Shown: in pieces, positions 1 to 9,021 of the stretch
Numbering within the stretch: the stretch's first letter is position 1
Layout of the letters: every line of letters starts with the position of its first letter
DNA from: Limnohabitans curvus
GTDB taxonomy: Bacteria > Pseudomonadota > Gammaproteobacteria > Burkholderiales > Burkholderiaceae_C
Length of the DNA stretch: 64,000 nt
Assembly: GCF_003063475.1 (NCBI RefSeq)
Contig: NZ_NESP01000001.1
Span: 2,232,001-2,296,000 of the forward strand
Reading direction: 5' to 3'
Notes under the pieces: generated by a model
Told to the model about the DNA's origin: nothing
Database searches by the model: none
Seen by the model: only the letters and a program-made list of their open reading frames with translations
Position numbers and translations under genes: made by a program

Positions 1-1262
1 TTTGCGACTCGATGCTGTCGGATGGTGAGGTCGCGAATTTGGAAGACAAGCTCTTCTTGAATATGCTGACCGCATTTGGTTATACAGAAAAAACGTTTGC
101 ACGCTATTTGCAAGTTCTGGAAACTAAGAATTTCAAACCCTTTGACACCAGCGCATTCAAGAATCGTGTAACCCATGAACGCGTCACTGGTGTGGATGAT
201 GCGGATGGCGTCTTATTCAAAAATGAATTGGCAGAGGCGGCCAACCAGGGCGTGTGGGTTGGCTCGGCAGCCAATACAGAGATGAGCCAGTTCATCGCGC
301 GCACCATGGATGACAACATCCAAAGTGTGTCGGATGATTTTGAAAACCAAGGCAATGTGGTCAAAGTCGGGCAGAACGCGACGGACGGTTTGAATCTGCA
401 AAAAATCGGTGACGGGGACAGTGCAGCGAACCGTCAACGCGCGGGGGAGAGTGACCCCGCTGACAATTTACAAAAAGTAGAGGCGTCCGCATCTGAAGCC
501 AATCGACAAACCATCGACGGTGCAGTCTCCATCGCAAACCACCAGTTGATTGGCAGTGATGGCACTGGCGTCAATCTGCAAGCGATAGATGTTGATGCGG
601 ATGGCACGCACCGAGAAGCCATTTCGCCTGAAGTTCGTGCGCAAAACATTCAAGTGGTGGCGGAGGAGGTCAATCACAGGCTTGACCGCTTTGAAGTGGC
701 CCATTCCCAGTTTTTACAGATCGGGCGGACTCAGAAGTTCACGAATGCATTTGTGCCAATCGAACATGATGCGTCAGATCTCAATCGCCAATTGGTGGAT
801 GAGTCGTTCGCCAGGATGGGGCTTGGGGGGGCGTTGGTGGACACATCATCTGCAGTCCTGTCTGTGCCCGAGTCCGAGGCTGCGGGAGCGCCGGCGTTAG
901 CGTCTCAAGACGCTGCTGTGGTCCCTGCAGGTTCGGTAGCCAAAGCCGCGCCACCTTTGCCGCAAAAAGACCCGTCGGCTGCGCGTACCAATCGCAGAAG
1001 CGCCGCCACGAAAGAGCATCGATTCGGGCAGGCGGGCTTGGGTTTGTACCGCGGGCGAGGCTTTGCTTATGTTCAGCTGGCCGTGGCTGCTTTTGCCGTT
1101 GCCTTTGCCGCACCGATTGACATGCGAACAGCGCTGGGGCGTTCGGCTACGGGGCCTTTGATCATGATGCCCACCTTGGTGCCTGGGGCAAACGAGCGTC
1201 GCCACGTGCTGGAGTCTGAGTTGTCTTCTGCACAGGGAGAGGCGCAGGCGATGGCTCGGTGA
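1..1262 (+). CDS. Unrecognised repeat-containing protein, 5' end cut by window edge
   Basis: The reading frame is open to the left edge, so the true start is probably outside the window; the first ATG inside is at 12 (416 residues from there). I do not recognise the family. Residues about 1-60 look like an ordinary folded segment. About residues 102-221 form degenerate 12-13-residue repeats with the pattern N-x-Q-x-(I/V). Residues about 280-335 are Ala/Pro/Ser-rich and low in complexity. A hydrophobic stretch at about 351-370 could be one membrane segment, followed by a short polar tail. The gene is followed after 47 bp by tsaD, with no terminator between. Function unknown; a surface or envelope-associated protein is only a guess from the repeats and the single hydrophobic segment. 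Confidence 0.6.
   Translation, partial: CDSMLSDGEVANLEDKLFLNMLTAFGYTEKTFARYLQVLETKNFKPFDTSAFKNRVTHERVTGVDDADGVLFKNELAEAANQGVWVGSAANTEMSQFIARTMDDNIQSVSDDFENQGNVVKVGQNATDGLNLQKIGDGDSAANRQRAGESDPADNLQKVEASASEANRQTIDGAVSIANHQLIGSDGTGVNLQAIDVDADGTHREAISPEVRAQNIQVVAEEVNHRLDRFEVAHSQFLQIGRTQKFTNAFVPIEHDASDLNRQLVDESFARMGLGGALVDTSSAVLSVPESEAAGAPALASQDAAVVPAGSVAKAAPPLPQKDPSAARTNRRSAATKEHRFGQAGLGLYRGRGFAYVQLAVAAFAVAFAAPIDMRTALGRSATGPLIMMPTLVPGANERRHVLESELSSAQGEAQAMAR
315..680 (+). repeat. Degenerate 36-39 bp tandem repeats in coding frame
   Basis: Within the first gene, Asn (once His) recurs at residues 102, 115, 128, 140, 152, 164, 176, 188, 200, 212 and 221, usually as N-x-Q-x-(I/V) followed by G/D/A/S-rich residues. 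Spacing is 13, 13, then 12 residues for most steps. The DNA copies have diverged strongly, so this is an old protein repeat and not a recent slippage array. A further related unit (NRQLVDES) occurs at residue 258. Confidence 0.7.
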
Positions 1263-1309
1263 GGTGATGCGGGGCACGGTGCAGCGCTGACCGCATAAAC
1301 TCACGGCCT

Positions 1310-2350
1310 ATGTTGATCCTCGGTATCGAATCCTCTTGCGACGAAACAGGTGTGGCGCTGGTCCGTTCAGACGGGCAGGCTTTGCCCACACTGTTGTCGC
1401 ACGCCCTTTACAGCCAAGTGGCCATGCATGTGGCCTATGGCGGCGTGGTACCTGAACTAGCCAGCCGAGACCACATTCGCCGCGTGATTCCGCTGGCACG
1501 CGAGGTCATGGCCGAGGCCCAACGTACGTTGCAAGATGTGGATGTGGTGGCTTACACCCGTGGCCCTGGCTTGGCGGGTGCGTTGCTGGTGGGGGCGGGC
1601 GTGGCCTGCGCTTTAGGTGCCGCCTTGAACAAGCCCGTCTTGGGTGTGCATCACTTAGAGGGCCATTTGCTGTCACCGTTTTTGAGTGAAGACCCGCCCG
1701 AGTTTCCATTCGTGGCCTTGTTGGTGTCTGGTGGCCATACGCAGCTCATGCGCGTGGACGGCGTTGGCCGCTACGAATTGCTAGGCGAAACCATTGATGA
1801 CGCCGCAGGTGAGGCTTTTGACAAGTCAGCCAAGCTGATGGGCTTGGGCTATCCCGGTGGCCCGGCGCTCTCGAAATTGGCCGAGCAGGGTGACCCTGCG
1901 GCTTTCAAGCTGCCGCGCCCCTTGCTGCACAGCGGCAATCTAGATTTTTCGTTCGCAGGCCTGAAAACCGCGGTGATGACCCAGGCCAAAAAGCTGGGTG
2001 GTGACTTGGAAGTCCGAAAAGCCGATTTGGCGGCGTCTACCGAGGCCGCCATTGTCGAAGTTTTGTTGAAAAAATCGCTCACGGCCTTGCGCGAAACCGG
2101 CCTGAAGCGCTTGGTGGTGGCGGGCGGTGTTGGCGCTAACCGGCATTTGCGCGAGCAGCTCAATGCGGCTTGCAAGCGCCAAAGTGTGCGGGTGCATTAC
2201 CCCGAGCTGCACTTGTGCACCGACAACGGCGCCATGATCGCCATGGCGGCGGCCATGCGGCTGCAAAGCGGCGAGGGCGGCATGGCGCAAGCTCAGCCTC
2301 GCTACAGCTTTGACGTCAAACCCCGCTGGCCGCTGGCGGAATTGGCCTAA
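1310..2350 (+). CDS. tsaD: tRNA N6-adenosine threonylcarbamoyltransferase TsaD
   Basis: TsaD transfers the threonylcarbamoyl group from threonylcarbamoyl-AMP to A37 of ANN-decoding tRNAs, working in the cytoplasm with TsaB and TsaE. The 346-residue length is normal. The N-terminus has the ASKHA-type GIESSCDET motif, the metal-binding HxxxH is at His115 and His119, and the LVSGGHTQL motif lies near residue 138. No clear ribosome binding site precedes the ATG; TAAACT at 1297-1302 resembles a -10 box only 8 bp upstream, so a very short or absent leader is possible. Its partner tsaE is in this window at 29.6-30.1 kb; tsaB and tsaC are not. Confidence 0.97.
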   Translation: MLILGIESSCDETGVALVRSDGQALPTLLSHALYSQVAMHVAYGGVVPELASRDHIRRVIPLAREVMAEAQRTLQDVDVVAYTRGPGLAGALLVGAGVACALGAALNKPVLGVHHLEGHLLSPFLSEDPPEFPFVALLVSGGHTQLMRVDGVGRYELLGETIDDAAGEAFDKSAKLMGLGYPGGPALSKLAEQGDPAAFKLPRPLLHSGNLDFSFAGLKTAVMTQAKKLGGDLEVRKADLAASTEAAIVEVLLKKSLTALRETGLKRLVVAGGVGANRHLREQLNAACKRQSVRVHYPELHLCTDNGAMIAMAAAMRLQSGEGGMAQAQPRYSFDVKPRWPLAELA

Positions 2351-2382
2351 TTCGCTGCGCCCAAGCCCAAGACGGCTGCGCC

Positions 2383-2391
2383 TGCTATACT
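2383..2391 (+). promoter_or_regulatory. Extended -10 promoter of rpsO
   Basis: TGCTATACT is an extended -10 element (TGn plus TATACT at 2386-2391). No good -35 hexamer lies 16-18 bp upstream, which the TGn element could compensate. It predicts a transcript starting near 2398, giving an rpsO leader of about 80 nt. Confidence 0.5.
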
Positions 2392-2397
2392 CTGCGG

Positions 2398-2451
2398 GCT
2401 TTACCTTTTGGGGTAAGCAAAGCACGTTGCACCAACTTCCACGGTGCAACG
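2398..2451 (+). promoter_or_regulatory. Paired hairpins in the rpsO leader, candidate S15 autoregulatory element
   Basis: Two stems occupy the leader. The first pairs 2398-2405 with 2412-2418, with one bulged T. The second is a perfect 9-bp stem, CGTTGCACC (2425-2433) with GGTGCAACG (2443-2451), with a 9-nt loop. They lie just upstream of the AAGGA ribosome binding site at 2466-2470. S15 represses its own mRNA in several bacterial groups using lineage-specific structures, so an S15-binding role is an inference. Confidence 0.5.
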
Positions 2452-2477
2452 CAAGTCAAATATTTAAGGAAAAAACC

Positions 2478-2741
2478 ATGTTGACAGCAAAAATTGCTGA
2501 AGTCGTTAAAGACAACGCACGCGCCGCCGGCGATACAGGTAGTCCCGAAGTCCAAGTGGCTTTGTTGACTGCTCGTATCAACGAACTCACACCTCACTTC
2601 AAACAACACGCCAAAGACCACCACGGTCGTCGCGGTTTGTTGCGCATGGTGAGCCGTCGTCGTAAATTGCTCGACTACCTCAAGTCGAAAAACTTTGACC
2701 GTTACGCTGCTCTGATCGCCAAGCTTGGCCTGCGCAAGTAA
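2478..2741 (+). CDS. rpsO: 30S ribosomal protein S15
   Basis: S15 is a primary 16S rRNA-binding protein that helps assemble the platform of the small subunit. The 87-residue product has the usual family length, the [18 protein letters not shown] segment and the C-terminal AKLGLRK. I chose ATG 2478 because AAGGA lies 7 nt upstream; a longer open frame reaches back into tsaD but does not belong to the family. A strong terminator follows at 2761, so rpsO can be made as a monocistronic message, with pnp downstream as in many proteobacteria. Confidence 0.98.
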   Translation: MLTAKIAEVVKDNARAAGDTGSPEVQVALLTARINELTPHFKQHAKDHHGRRGLLRMVSRRRKLLDYLKSKNFDRYAALIAKLGLRK

Positions 2742-2760
2742 TCGTTAAATTTCTAACGAC

Positions 2761-2794
2761 AAACGCCTGAGTTTTCAACAAGCTCAGGCGTTTT
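2761..2794 (+). terminator. Rho-independent terminator after rpsO
   Basis: AACGCCTGAG (2762-2771) pairs perfectly with CTCAGGCGTT (2783-2792); the 3' arm runs into a short T tract. It separates rpsO from pnp. Confidence 0.85.
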
Positions 2795-2853
2795 GCACTT
2801 TTAAACACACTTCTTCATCACCGGCAAGACAACGAGGCGCAGATTCGAAAGCT

Positions 2854-2893
2854 GTGTCATTCCAAAAAAGCACCCCCTTTTCTGGAATGGCAT
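2854..2893 (+). promoter_or_regulatory. Stem-loop in the pnp leader
   Basis: CATTCCA (2858-2864) pairs perfectly with TGGAATG (2883-2889). The helix extends outward with two Watson-Crick and two G-T pairs, and inward past one mismatch with AAAA/TTTT, leaving a C-rich loop. In Escherichia coli a pnp leader hairpin is cut by RNase III and then used by PNPase to destabilise its own mRNA. This hairpin, 45 bp before the start codon, is a candidate for the same role. Confidence 0.5.
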
Positions 2894-2937
2894 CGTGTGC
2901 TGCACCGGGGCCTGCCAAATTTCATTAGGAAAAACAC

Positions 2938-5070
2938 ATGTCAATTTTCAACAAAGTTACCAAGACATTCCAATGGGGCCAACACACGGTCACCATGGAA
3001 ACCGGCGAAGTGGCTCGCCAAGCTGGCGGCGCTGTGCTCGTCAACATGGACGACACCGTGGTGCTCGCCACCGTCGTGGGTTCGAAGATCGCCAAAGCTG
3101 GCCAAGACTTCTTCCCCTTGACCGTTGACTACATCGAGAAAACCTACGCTGCAGGCAAGATCCCTGGCAGCTTCTTCAAGCGCGAAGCCAAGCCCAGCGA
3201 ACACGAGACATTGACCAGCCGTCTGATCGACCGCCCCATCCGTCCTTTGTTCCCAGAAGGTTTCTACAACGACGTGCACGTGGTGATTCACACTGTGTCA
3301 TTGAACCCAGAAGTCGATGCTGACATCGCTGCTTTGATCGCTGTGTCTGCTGCTTTGAGTATTTCAGGCATTCCTTTCAACGGCCCTATCGGTGCCGCTC
3401 GCGTGGGTTACATCAATGGCGAATACGTCTTGAACCCAGGCCAAACACAACGCAAAGACAGCCAGATGGACCTCGTGGTCGCTGGTACCGAAGCGGCTGT
3501 GTTGATGGTGGAATCTGAAGCCCAACAGTTGTCAGAAGAAATCATGTTGGGTGCTGTGGTGTTCGGTCACGAGCAAGGCAACATCGCGATCAACGCCATC
3601 CATGAATTGGTGCGCGACGCTGGCAAGCCAGCTTGGGATTGGTCTGCACCTGTCAAGGACGAGCCACTGATCGCCAAGGTCAAAGCCCAAGCCGAAGACA
3701 AGCTGCGCGCTGCCTACCAAATTCGCAACAAGCAATCACGTACGCACGCTTGCCGTGAAGCTTACGGCGCTGTGATGGCGGGTTTGAAGGCCGATGGCGT
3801 TGAGTTTGATTCGGTCAAAGTCGAAAACATGTTGTTCGACATCGAAGCGCACATCGTTCGCAGCCAAATCTTGGCAGGCGAGCCCCGCATCGACGGTCGC
3901 GATACACGCACTGTGCGTCCTATCGAAATTCGCAACAGTGTGTTGCCACGCACCCACGGTTCTGCTTTGTTCACACGCGGCGAAACCCAAGCTTTGGTGG
4001 TCACTACTTTGGGTACCGAGCGCGACGCACAACGCATCGACGCCTTGGCTGGTGAGTACGAAGACCGCTTCATGATGCACTACAACATGCCTCCGTTCGC
4101 CACTGGCGAAGTGGGCCGCATGGGTTCTACAAAACGCCGCGAAATCGGCCACGGCCGTTTGGCCAAGCGTGCTTTGGTGGCTGTGTTGCCAACCAAAGAA
4201 GAGTTCCCATACACCATGCGCGTGGTGTCTGAAATCACGGAATCCAACGGCTCTTCATCGATGGCTTCGGTCTGCGGTGGCTGCTTGTCCATGATGGACG
4301 CTGGCGTGCCTATGAAAGCACACGTGGCCGGTATTGCCATGGGCTTGATCAAAGACGGTAACCGCTTTGCTGTGTTGACCGACATCTTGGGTGACGAAGA
4401 TCACTTGGGCGATATGGACTTCAAAGTGGCCGGTACCACCAACGGTATTACCGCTTTGCAAATGGACATCAAGATCCAAGGTATCACCAAGGAAATCATG
4501 CAAGTCGCATTGGCTCAAGCCAAAGAAGCGCGCATGCATATCTTGGACAAGATGCAAGCCGCCATGGGCGAAGCCAAGACCGAAGTGTCTGACTTTGCAC
4601 CTAAGTTGTTCACCATGAAGATCAACCCCGAGAAGATCCGTGACGTGATCGGTAAAGGCGGCGCCACCATCCGTGCGTTGACCGAAGAAACCGGCACACA
4701 AATCAACATCGAAGAAGACGGCACCATCACCATCGCTGCGACTGACGGCGCTAAGGCTGAAGAAGCGAAGCGTCGCATCGAAGAGATCACGGCTGAAGTC
4801 GAAATCGGCAAAGTCTATGAAGGCCCCATCACCAAGTTGTTGGACTTCGGTGCCTTGGTCAACTTGTTGCCAGGCAAAGACGGTTTGTTGCACATCAGCC
4901 AAATCGCCCACGAACGCGTTGAGAAAGTCACCGACTACCTCAGCGAAGGTCAAATCGTGCGCGTCAAAGTGCTCGAGACGGACGAAAAAGGTCGCGTGAA
5001 GTTGTCGATGAAAGCTTTGATCGACCGCCCACAAGCTGACCACGCGCACGACGCAGCCCCACAAGCCTAA
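2938..5070 (+). CDS. pnp: Polyribonucleotide nucleotidyltransferase (PNPase)
   Basis: PNPase degrades RNA 3' to 5' by phosphorolysis, as a trimer and often within the degradosome. The 710-residue protein is full length: two RNase PH-like domains separated by a helical domain, then a KH domain with its GKGG loop at residues 572-575 and an S1 domain from about 624 to 693. The C-terminal tail is short and His/Ala-rich. ATG 2938 is preceded by AGGA at 2927-2930. The gene follows rpsO after the terminator and the leader hairpin, the classical rpsO-pnp arrangement. Confidence 0.98.
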   Translation: MSIFNKVTKTFQWGQHTVTMETGEVARQAGGAVLVNMDDTVVLATVVGSKIAKAGQDFFPLTVDYIEKTYAAGKIPGSFFKREAKPSEHETLTSRLIDRPIRPLFPEGFYNDVHVVIHTVSLNPEVDADIAALIAVSAALSISGIPFNGPIGAARVGYINGEYVLNPGQTQRKDSQMDLVVAGTEAAVLMVESEAQQLSEEIMLGAVVFGHEQGNIAINAIHELVRDAGKPAWDWSAPVKDEPLIAKVKAQAEDKLRAAYQIRNKQSRTHACREAYGAVMAGLKADGVEFDSVKVENMLFDIEAHIVRSQILAGEPRIDGRDTRTVRPIEIRNSVLPRTHGSALFTRGETQALVVTTLGTERDAQRIDALAGEYEDRFMMHYNMPPFATGEVGRMGSTKRREIGHGRLAKRALVAVLPTKEEFPYTMRVVSEITESNGSSSMASVCGGCLSMMDAGVPMKAHVAGIAMGLIKDGNRFAVLTDILGDEDHLGDMDFKVAGTTNGITALQMDIKIQGITKEIMQVALAQAKEARMHILDKMQAAMGEAKTEVSDFAPKLFTMKINPEKIRDVIGKGGATIRALTEETGTQINIEEDGTITIAATDGAKAEEAKRRIEEITAEVEIGKVYEGPITKLLDFGALVNLLPGKDGLLHISQIAHERVEKVTDYLSEGQIVRVKVLETDEKGRVKLSMKALIDRPQADHAHDAAPQA

Positions 5071-5096
5071 TTCAGGTTTGAGAGGCGGTCGCGCAC

Positions 5097-6101
5097 ATGA
5101 TGCACATCGTTGAAATCACCACGCCCGGCGCCCCTGAGGTGCTGCGCGTGGCCCAGCGGCCCGTGCCGCTGGCGGGTGAGGGGGAATTGCTGATTCGTGT
5201 CAGCGCCAGTGGCGTCAACCGCCCTGACGTGCTGCAGCGAACCGGCAATTACCCCGTGCCCGCTGGCGCATCGGATGTGCCGGGCCTTGAGGTGGCAGGT
5301 GTCATTGAATCAGGCGATGTGGCTGCGATGGCTGCTGCGGGTCTGAGCGTGGGTGACCGTGTGTGTGCCTTGGTGGCCGGTGGTGGCTATGCGCAGTATT
5401 GCGTGGCGCCTGTGGCGCAGTGTTTGCCAGTGCCCAAAGGGTTGAGTGATGTGGAAGCAGCTTCGTTACCTGAGACATTCTTTACTGTTTGGAGCAATGT
5501 GTTTGACCGTGCGCATTTGCAAGCGGGAGAAACATTGCTCGTGCAGGGGGGCTCTAGCGGCATTGGTGTGACGGCGATTCAAATGGCCAAGGCCATGGGA
5601 GCCACTGTCATCGTCACTGCGGGTAGCGACGACAAGTGTGCTGCGTGCGTGGCGCTGGGTGCCGACCATGCGATCAACTACAAAACCCACGACTTTGCGG
5701 CCGAGGCCAAGCGCCTGACCGGTGGCAAAGGTGTGGATGTGGTGCTCGACATGGTGGCTGGCGACTATGTGGCACGTGAAGTGGAATGCTTGGCAGAGGA
5801 TGGCCGTTTGGTCATCATCGCGTTGCAAGGTGGTACCAAGAGCAGCTTCAACGCTGGTTTGGTGCTGCGCCGTCGTTTGAGCATCACGGGTTCGACCTTG
5901 CGTCCACGCTCGGTGGCTTTCAAAGCGGCGATTGCACGTAATTTGCGCGAGCATGTGTGGCCGTTGATCGAAGCCGGGCGCATCAAGTCTGTGATTCACG
6001 CCACATTTGAGGCGGCTTCTGCCGATGGTGCTGCCAATGCACACCGTTTGATGGAGTCCAATCAACACATTGGCAAGATTGTTTTGACTTGGAGTAAGTG
6101 A
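5097..6101 (+). CDS. NAD(P)H quinone oxidoreductase, PIG3/zeta-crystallin type
   Basis: This 334-residue medium-chain dehydrogenase/reductase without zinc ligands matches the PIG3-type quinone oxidoreductases, which reduce quinones with NADPH. The GroES-like N-terminal domain contains the [11 protein letters not shown] segment. The nucleotide-binding loop GGSSGIG is at residues 151-157, followed by a Rossmann fold. GAGAGG near 5080 precedes the ATG. Its TGA stop overlaps the A of the tpiA ATG, so the two genes are probably translationally coupled. The physiological quinone is not evident from the sequence. Confidence 0.9.
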   Translation: MMHIVEITTPGAPEVLRVAQRPVPLAGEGELLIRVSASGVNRPDVLQRTGNYPVPAGASDVPGLEVAGVIESGDVAAMAAAGLSVGDRVCALVAGGGYAQYCVAPVAQCLPVPKGLSDVEAASLPETFFTVWSNVFDRAHLQAGETLLVQGGSSGIGVTAIQMAKAMGATVIVTAGSDDKCAACVALGADHAINYKTHDFAAEAKRLTGGKGVDVVLDMVAGDYVAREVECLAEDGRLVIIALQGGTKSSFNAGLVLRRRLSITGSTLRPRSVAFKAAIARNLREHVWPLIEAGRIKSVIHATFEAASADGAANAHRLMESNQHIGKIVLTWSK

Positions 6102-6859
6102 TGAAACAAAAACTTATTGCGGGCAATTGGAAGATGAATGGCAGCCTGGCTGCCAACGAAGCTTTGGTGCACGGTGTGCAGCAGGGCTTGGCGCAAGCCT
6201 TGGGTGGTAAACACGCCCAGGTCGCGGTGTGTGTGCCTGCGGCGTATTTGTCGCAAGTACAGCAGTTGGTCAAAGGCTCGGGCATTGACTTGGGTTCACA
6301 AGATGTGTCGGCGCACGAGCAGGGCGCTTACACAGGTGAAATTTCGGCTGCGATGCTGAAAGACTTTGCGGTGCGTTACGCCATCGTCGGTCATTCAGAG
6401 CGTCGCCAATACCACGGTGAAACCGATGAGCAAGTGGCGCACAAAGCGCAACATGCTTTGTCAGCGGGCATCACGCCCATCGTGTGTGTGGGCGAGACTT
6501 TGGCTGAGCGTGAGGCTGGCAAAACCGAAGAAGTGGTCAAGCGACAATTGGCCGCTGTGATTCACACCAACGGCCATTGCATCAGCGAAATCGTGGTGGC
6601 TTACGAGCCAGTCTGGGCCATTGGTACAGGTAAAACGGCCTCGCCCGAGCAAGCGCAAGCCGTGCATGCTGTGTTGCGTGCGCAGCTCAAAGCGGCGACC
6701 GAGCATTCTGAGCGCGTGCACATTCTGTACGGTGGCAGCATGAACGCGGCCAATGCGACTGAATTGCTGGCGCAACCCGACATTGATGGCGGCCTGATTG
6801 GTGGCGCTGCCCTCAAGCCTGCAGATTTCTTAACCATCATCGCTGCTGCGGCACGTTGA
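6101..6859 (+). CDS. tpiA: Triosephosphate isomerase
   Basis: TpiA interconverts dihydroxyacetone phosphate and glyceraldehyde 3-phosphate in glycolysis and gluconeogenesis. The 252-residue protein has the catalytic lysine K11 in GNWKMNG, the electrophilic histidine H98 in VGHSERR, the catalytic base E169 in [11 protein letters not shown] and the phosphate loop YGGSMN. ATG 6101 is preferred over GTG 6098 because GGAG at 6091-6094 is better spaced. The start overlaps the stop of the preceding oxidoreductase, and secG follows after 25 bp. Confidence 0.97.
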   Translation: MKQKLIAGNWKMNGSLAANEALVHGVQQGLAQALGGKHAQVAVCVPAAYLSQVQQLVKGSGIDLGSQDVSAHEQGAYTGEISAAMLKDFAVRYAIVGHSERRQYHGETDEQVAHKAQHALSAGITPIVCVGETLAEREAGKTEEVVKRQLAAVIHTNGHCISEIVVAYEPVWAIGTGKTASPEQAQAVHAVLRAQLKAATEHSERVHILYGGSMNAANATELLAQPDIDGGLIGGAALKPADFLTIIAAAAR

Positions 6860-6884
6860 AATTAATACATTTTTCGGAGTTTTT

Positions 6885-7223
6885 ATGAGTTTGATTTTGA
6901 ATATCGTTCAAGTGGTTCAGTTGTTGGCTGCATTGGGCATGATTGGTTTGATCTTGGTTCAGCACGGCAAAGGTGCGGACATGGGCGCTGCTTTCGGCAG
7001 TGGCAGCTCTGGCAGCTTGTTTGGTGCCAGCGGTGGTGCTAACTTTATGTCGCGCACGACGGGTGTGTTGGCTGCTGTTTTCTTTGTCTGTACATTGGCT
7101 TTGGCTTACTTTGGTAACTTGCGTCCTGTCAGCTCTGGCAGCGTGCTCGAAGGTGCTGTGGTTGCCCCTGCGCCAGTGGCCGAAGTGCCTGCCTCTGGTG
7201 CGGCGCAAATCCCCACCAAGTAA
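6885..7223 (+). CDS. secG: Preprotein translocase subunit SecG
   Basis: SecG is a small inner-membrane subunit of the SecYEG channel that aids protein export. The 112-residue product has two hydrophobic segments, about residues 3-22 and 54-74, flanking the typical Gly/Ser-rich cytoplasmic loop (HGKGADMGAAFGSGSSGS). The C-terminal tail is Ala/Val/Pro-rich, as is common in Burkholderiales. GGAG lies just upstream of the ATG. The position between tpiA and tRNA-Leu is the usual one in this and many other proteobacterial groups. Confidence 0.95.
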   Translation: MSLILNIVQVVQLLAALGMIGLILVQHGKGADMGAAFGSGSSGSLFGASGGANFMSRTTGVLAAVFFVCTLALAYFGNLRPVSSGSVLEGAVVAPAPVAEVPASGAAQIPTK

Positions 7224-7331
7224 TCGCAAAACCTTCACGCTTCAGAGCGAATGGGGCCCTTTTTCGGGGTAAACTCTGAGGCTGTTCAGGAAGCGTTATC
7301 CCTCTTCGCTTTTGTAGAACAAACAACCCAA

Positions 7332-7417
7332 AGCCGTCGTGGTGAAATTGGTAGACACGCTATCTTGAGGTGGTAGTGGCGAAAGCTGTGCGAGTTCGAG
7401 TCTCGCCGACGGCACCA
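7332..7417 (+). tRNA. tRNA-Leu (anticodon GAG)
   Basis: The acceptor stem GCCGTCG (7332-7338) pairs with CGACGGC (7407-7413), followed by the discriminator A and an encoded CCA (7415-7417). The anticodon stem CTATC/GGTAG encloses the loop TTGAGGT, so the anticodon is GAG at 7366-7368, reading CUC and CUU. A long variable arm (about 7377-7390) and the T loop TTCGAGT are present, as expected for a class II tRNA. Confidence 0.97.
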
Positions 7418-7425
7418 TCCAAAAA

Positions 7426-7467
7426 AAGTCTGCTGTAACTCTGGTGTCAACCAGTTACGGCAGACTT
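7426..7467 (+). promoter_or_regulatory. Long stem-loop between tRNA-Leu and nuoA
   Basis: Positions 7426-7438 pair with 7455-7467 (13 bp, one G-T pair), and CTGG (7441-7444) pairs with CCAG (7451-7454), leaving a 6-nt loop and a 2-nt bulge. It begins 9 nt after the tRNA CCA end and ends 40 bp before nuoA. No T tract follows, so it is not a standard terminator. It may guide tRNA 3' processing or protect the nuo mRNA 5' end; both are inferences. Confidence 0.55.
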
Positions 7468-7506
7468 CGCAGACTAAAAACCAGATAGTCAGACCGCGAG
7501 ATTGAG

Positions 7507-7866
7507 ATGAGCTTAGAACAATACCTTCCCGTCCTCTTATTCATCCTTGTGGGCCTTGGCGTGGGGGTTGCTCCCCAAGCGATCGGCTTTTTCTTAGGCC
7601 CACGCCGTCCTGATCCGGCTAAAAACTCTCCTTACGAATGCGGCTTCGAAGCGTTTGAAGACGCGCGCATGAAGTTTGACGTGCGCTACTACTTGATTGC
7701 CATCCTCTTCATCTTGTTTGATTTGGAAATCGCATTTTTGTTCCCTTGGGCCGTGGCGCTCAAGGAAATTGGTTTCATTGGCTTCATCGACATGATGATC
7801 TTCCTTGCCATCCTCGTTGCAGGCTTTGCCTACATGTGGATCAAGGGCGCCATCGATTGGGAGTAA
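7507..7866 (+). CDS. nuoA: NADH-quinone oxidoreductase subunit A
   Basis: NuoA is a small membrane-arm subunit of complex I, located at the junction with the quinone-binding arm. The 119-residue protein has three hydrophobic segments and the conserved PYECGFE motif in the first loop, after residues 38-45. It opens the 14-gene nuo operon, which runs in the conserved order A to N with short gaps or overlaps. The ribosome binding site is weak (GAGATTGAG). The upstream 90 bp contain the tRNA gene end and a long hairpin. Confidence 0.97.
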   Translation: MSLEQYLPVLLFILVGLGVGVAPQAIGFFLGPRRPDPAKNSPYECGFEAFEDARMKFDVRYYLIAILFILFDLEIAFLFPWAVALKEIGFIGFIDMMIFLAILVAGFAYMWIKGAIDWE

Positions 7867-7906
7867 CCCAATCGGCTCTCTGTCCTATTGGGAATAAGGA
7901 ATAACT

Positions 7907-8383
7907 ATGTCACTTGAAGGCGTTTTCAAAGAAGGCTTCATCACCACGTCGTATGACTCGGTGGTGAATTGGGCCAAAACGGGCTCGTTGTGGCCCATGA
8001 CATTCGGCTTGGCTTGCTGCGCGGTGGAAATGATGCATGCGGGTGCTGCCCGTTATGACATCGACCGTTTCGGCATGTTGTTCCGTCCAAGTCCCCGTCA
8101 GTCCGATCTGATGATTGTGGCTGGCACCTTGTGCAACAAAATGGCCCCCGCTTTGCGTAAGGTGTACGACCAGATGTCTGAGCCACGTTGGGTGTTGTCC
8201 ATGGGTTCATGCGCCAACGGCGGTGGTTACTACCACTACAGCTACTCGGTGGTGCGCGGTTGTGACCGCGTCGTGCCTGTGGATGTGTACGTGCCAGGCT
8301 GCCCGCCCACGGCTGAGGCTTTGTTGTACGGCATCTTGCAGTTGCAAAGCAAGATCCGCCGCGAAAACACCATCGCACGCTAA
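7907..8383 (+). CDS. nuoB: NADH-quinone oxidoreductase subunit B
   Basis: NuoB carries cluster N2, the [4Fe-4S] centre that reduces quinone in complex I. In the 158-residue product the four expected ligands are visible: adjacent C37 and C38 in [11 protein letters not shown]102 in SCANGGG and C132 in [12 protein letters not shown] at 7896-7900 precedes the ATG. The gene lies 40 bp after nuoA and 24 bp before nuoC. Confidence 0.98.
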   Translation: MSLEGVFKEGFITTSYDSVVNWAKTGSLWPMTFGLACCAVEMMHAGAARYDIDRFGMLFRPSPRQSDLMIVAGTLCNKMAPALRKVYDQMSEPRWVLSMGSCANGGGYYHYSYSVVRGCDRVVPVDVYVPGCPPTAEALLYGILQLQSKIRRENTIAR

Positions 8384-8407
8384 TTGCACATTGCGTAGGA
8401 AAGACAA

Positions 8408-9019
8408 ATGAGCCATTCCATTCAAACGCTTGAAGCGGCCTTGCACGACGTGCTGGGCAGCAAAGTCAAGCTTCTCGAATCCGCTTTGGGCGAGTTGACC
8501 TTGACGGTCTCTGCGGCCGATTACCACGGTGTGTGCCAAACCCTGCGCGACGATGCGCGTCTGGGTTTTGAGCAGTTGATGGACCTGTGTGGTCTGGACT
8601 ACTCGGGCTACAAAGACGGAGCCCATTCCAAATTCACCGATGGCCCCCGCTTTGCGGTGGTGAGCCATTTGTTGTCGGTGACTCACAACTGGCGCCTGCG
8701 CGTGCGCGTGTTCGCTGTGAGCGAAGACGTGCCTGTGGTTGCTTCCGTCAACGACTTGTGGAACTCTGCCAACTGGTTCGAGCGCGAAGCGTTTGACTTG
8801 TTCGGCATCGTGTTCGAAGGTCACCTCGACTTGCGTCGTTTGTTGACCGATTACGGCTTTGTGGGTCATCCCTTCCGTAAAGATTTTCCAACCTCGGGTC
8901 ACGTGGAAATGCGCTACGACGCCGAGCAAAAACGTGTGGTGTACCAACCCGTCACCATCGAGCCGCGCGAAATCACACCGCGCATCATTCGTGAAGACAA
9001 CTACGGCGGTACGCACTGA
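8408..9019 (+). CDS. nuoC: NADH-quinone oxidoreductase subunit C
   Basis: NuoC is the 30-kDa peripheral-arm subunit of complex I, lying beside NuoD near the quinone site. The 203-residue protein ends with the family signature in which REAFDLFGI, about residues 129-137, is followed by [10 protein letters not shown] and HPFRKDFP. It is separate from nuoD; in Escherichia coli these are fused. Only 2 bp separate its stop from the nuoD start, so translation is probably coupled. Confidence 0.97.
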   Translation: MSHSIQTLEAALHDVLGSKVKLLESALGELTLTVSAADYHGVCQTLRDDARLGFEQLMDLCGLDYSGYKDGAHSKFTDGPRFAVVSHLLSVTHNWRLRVRVFAVSEDVPVVASVNDLWNSANWFEREAFDLFGIVFEGHLDLRRLLTDYGFVGHPFRKDFPTSGHVEMRYDAEQKRVVYQPVTIEPREITPRIIREDNYGGTH

Positions 9020-9021
9020 CC

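Noticed and set aside
315..680. Possible CRISPR array because of regular spacing
   Set aside because: The units are coding, diverged and without constant repeats separated by unique spacers.
4255..5064. Minus-strand open frame of 269 codons opposite pnp
   Set aside because: Phe/Asp/His-rich composition typical of an antisense shadow; no start signals and complete overlap with PNPase.
7241..7280. Inverted repeat TTCAGAG/CTCTGAG after secG
   Set aside because: Only seven pairs with a 26-nt interior and no clear U tail; insufficient for a terminator call.
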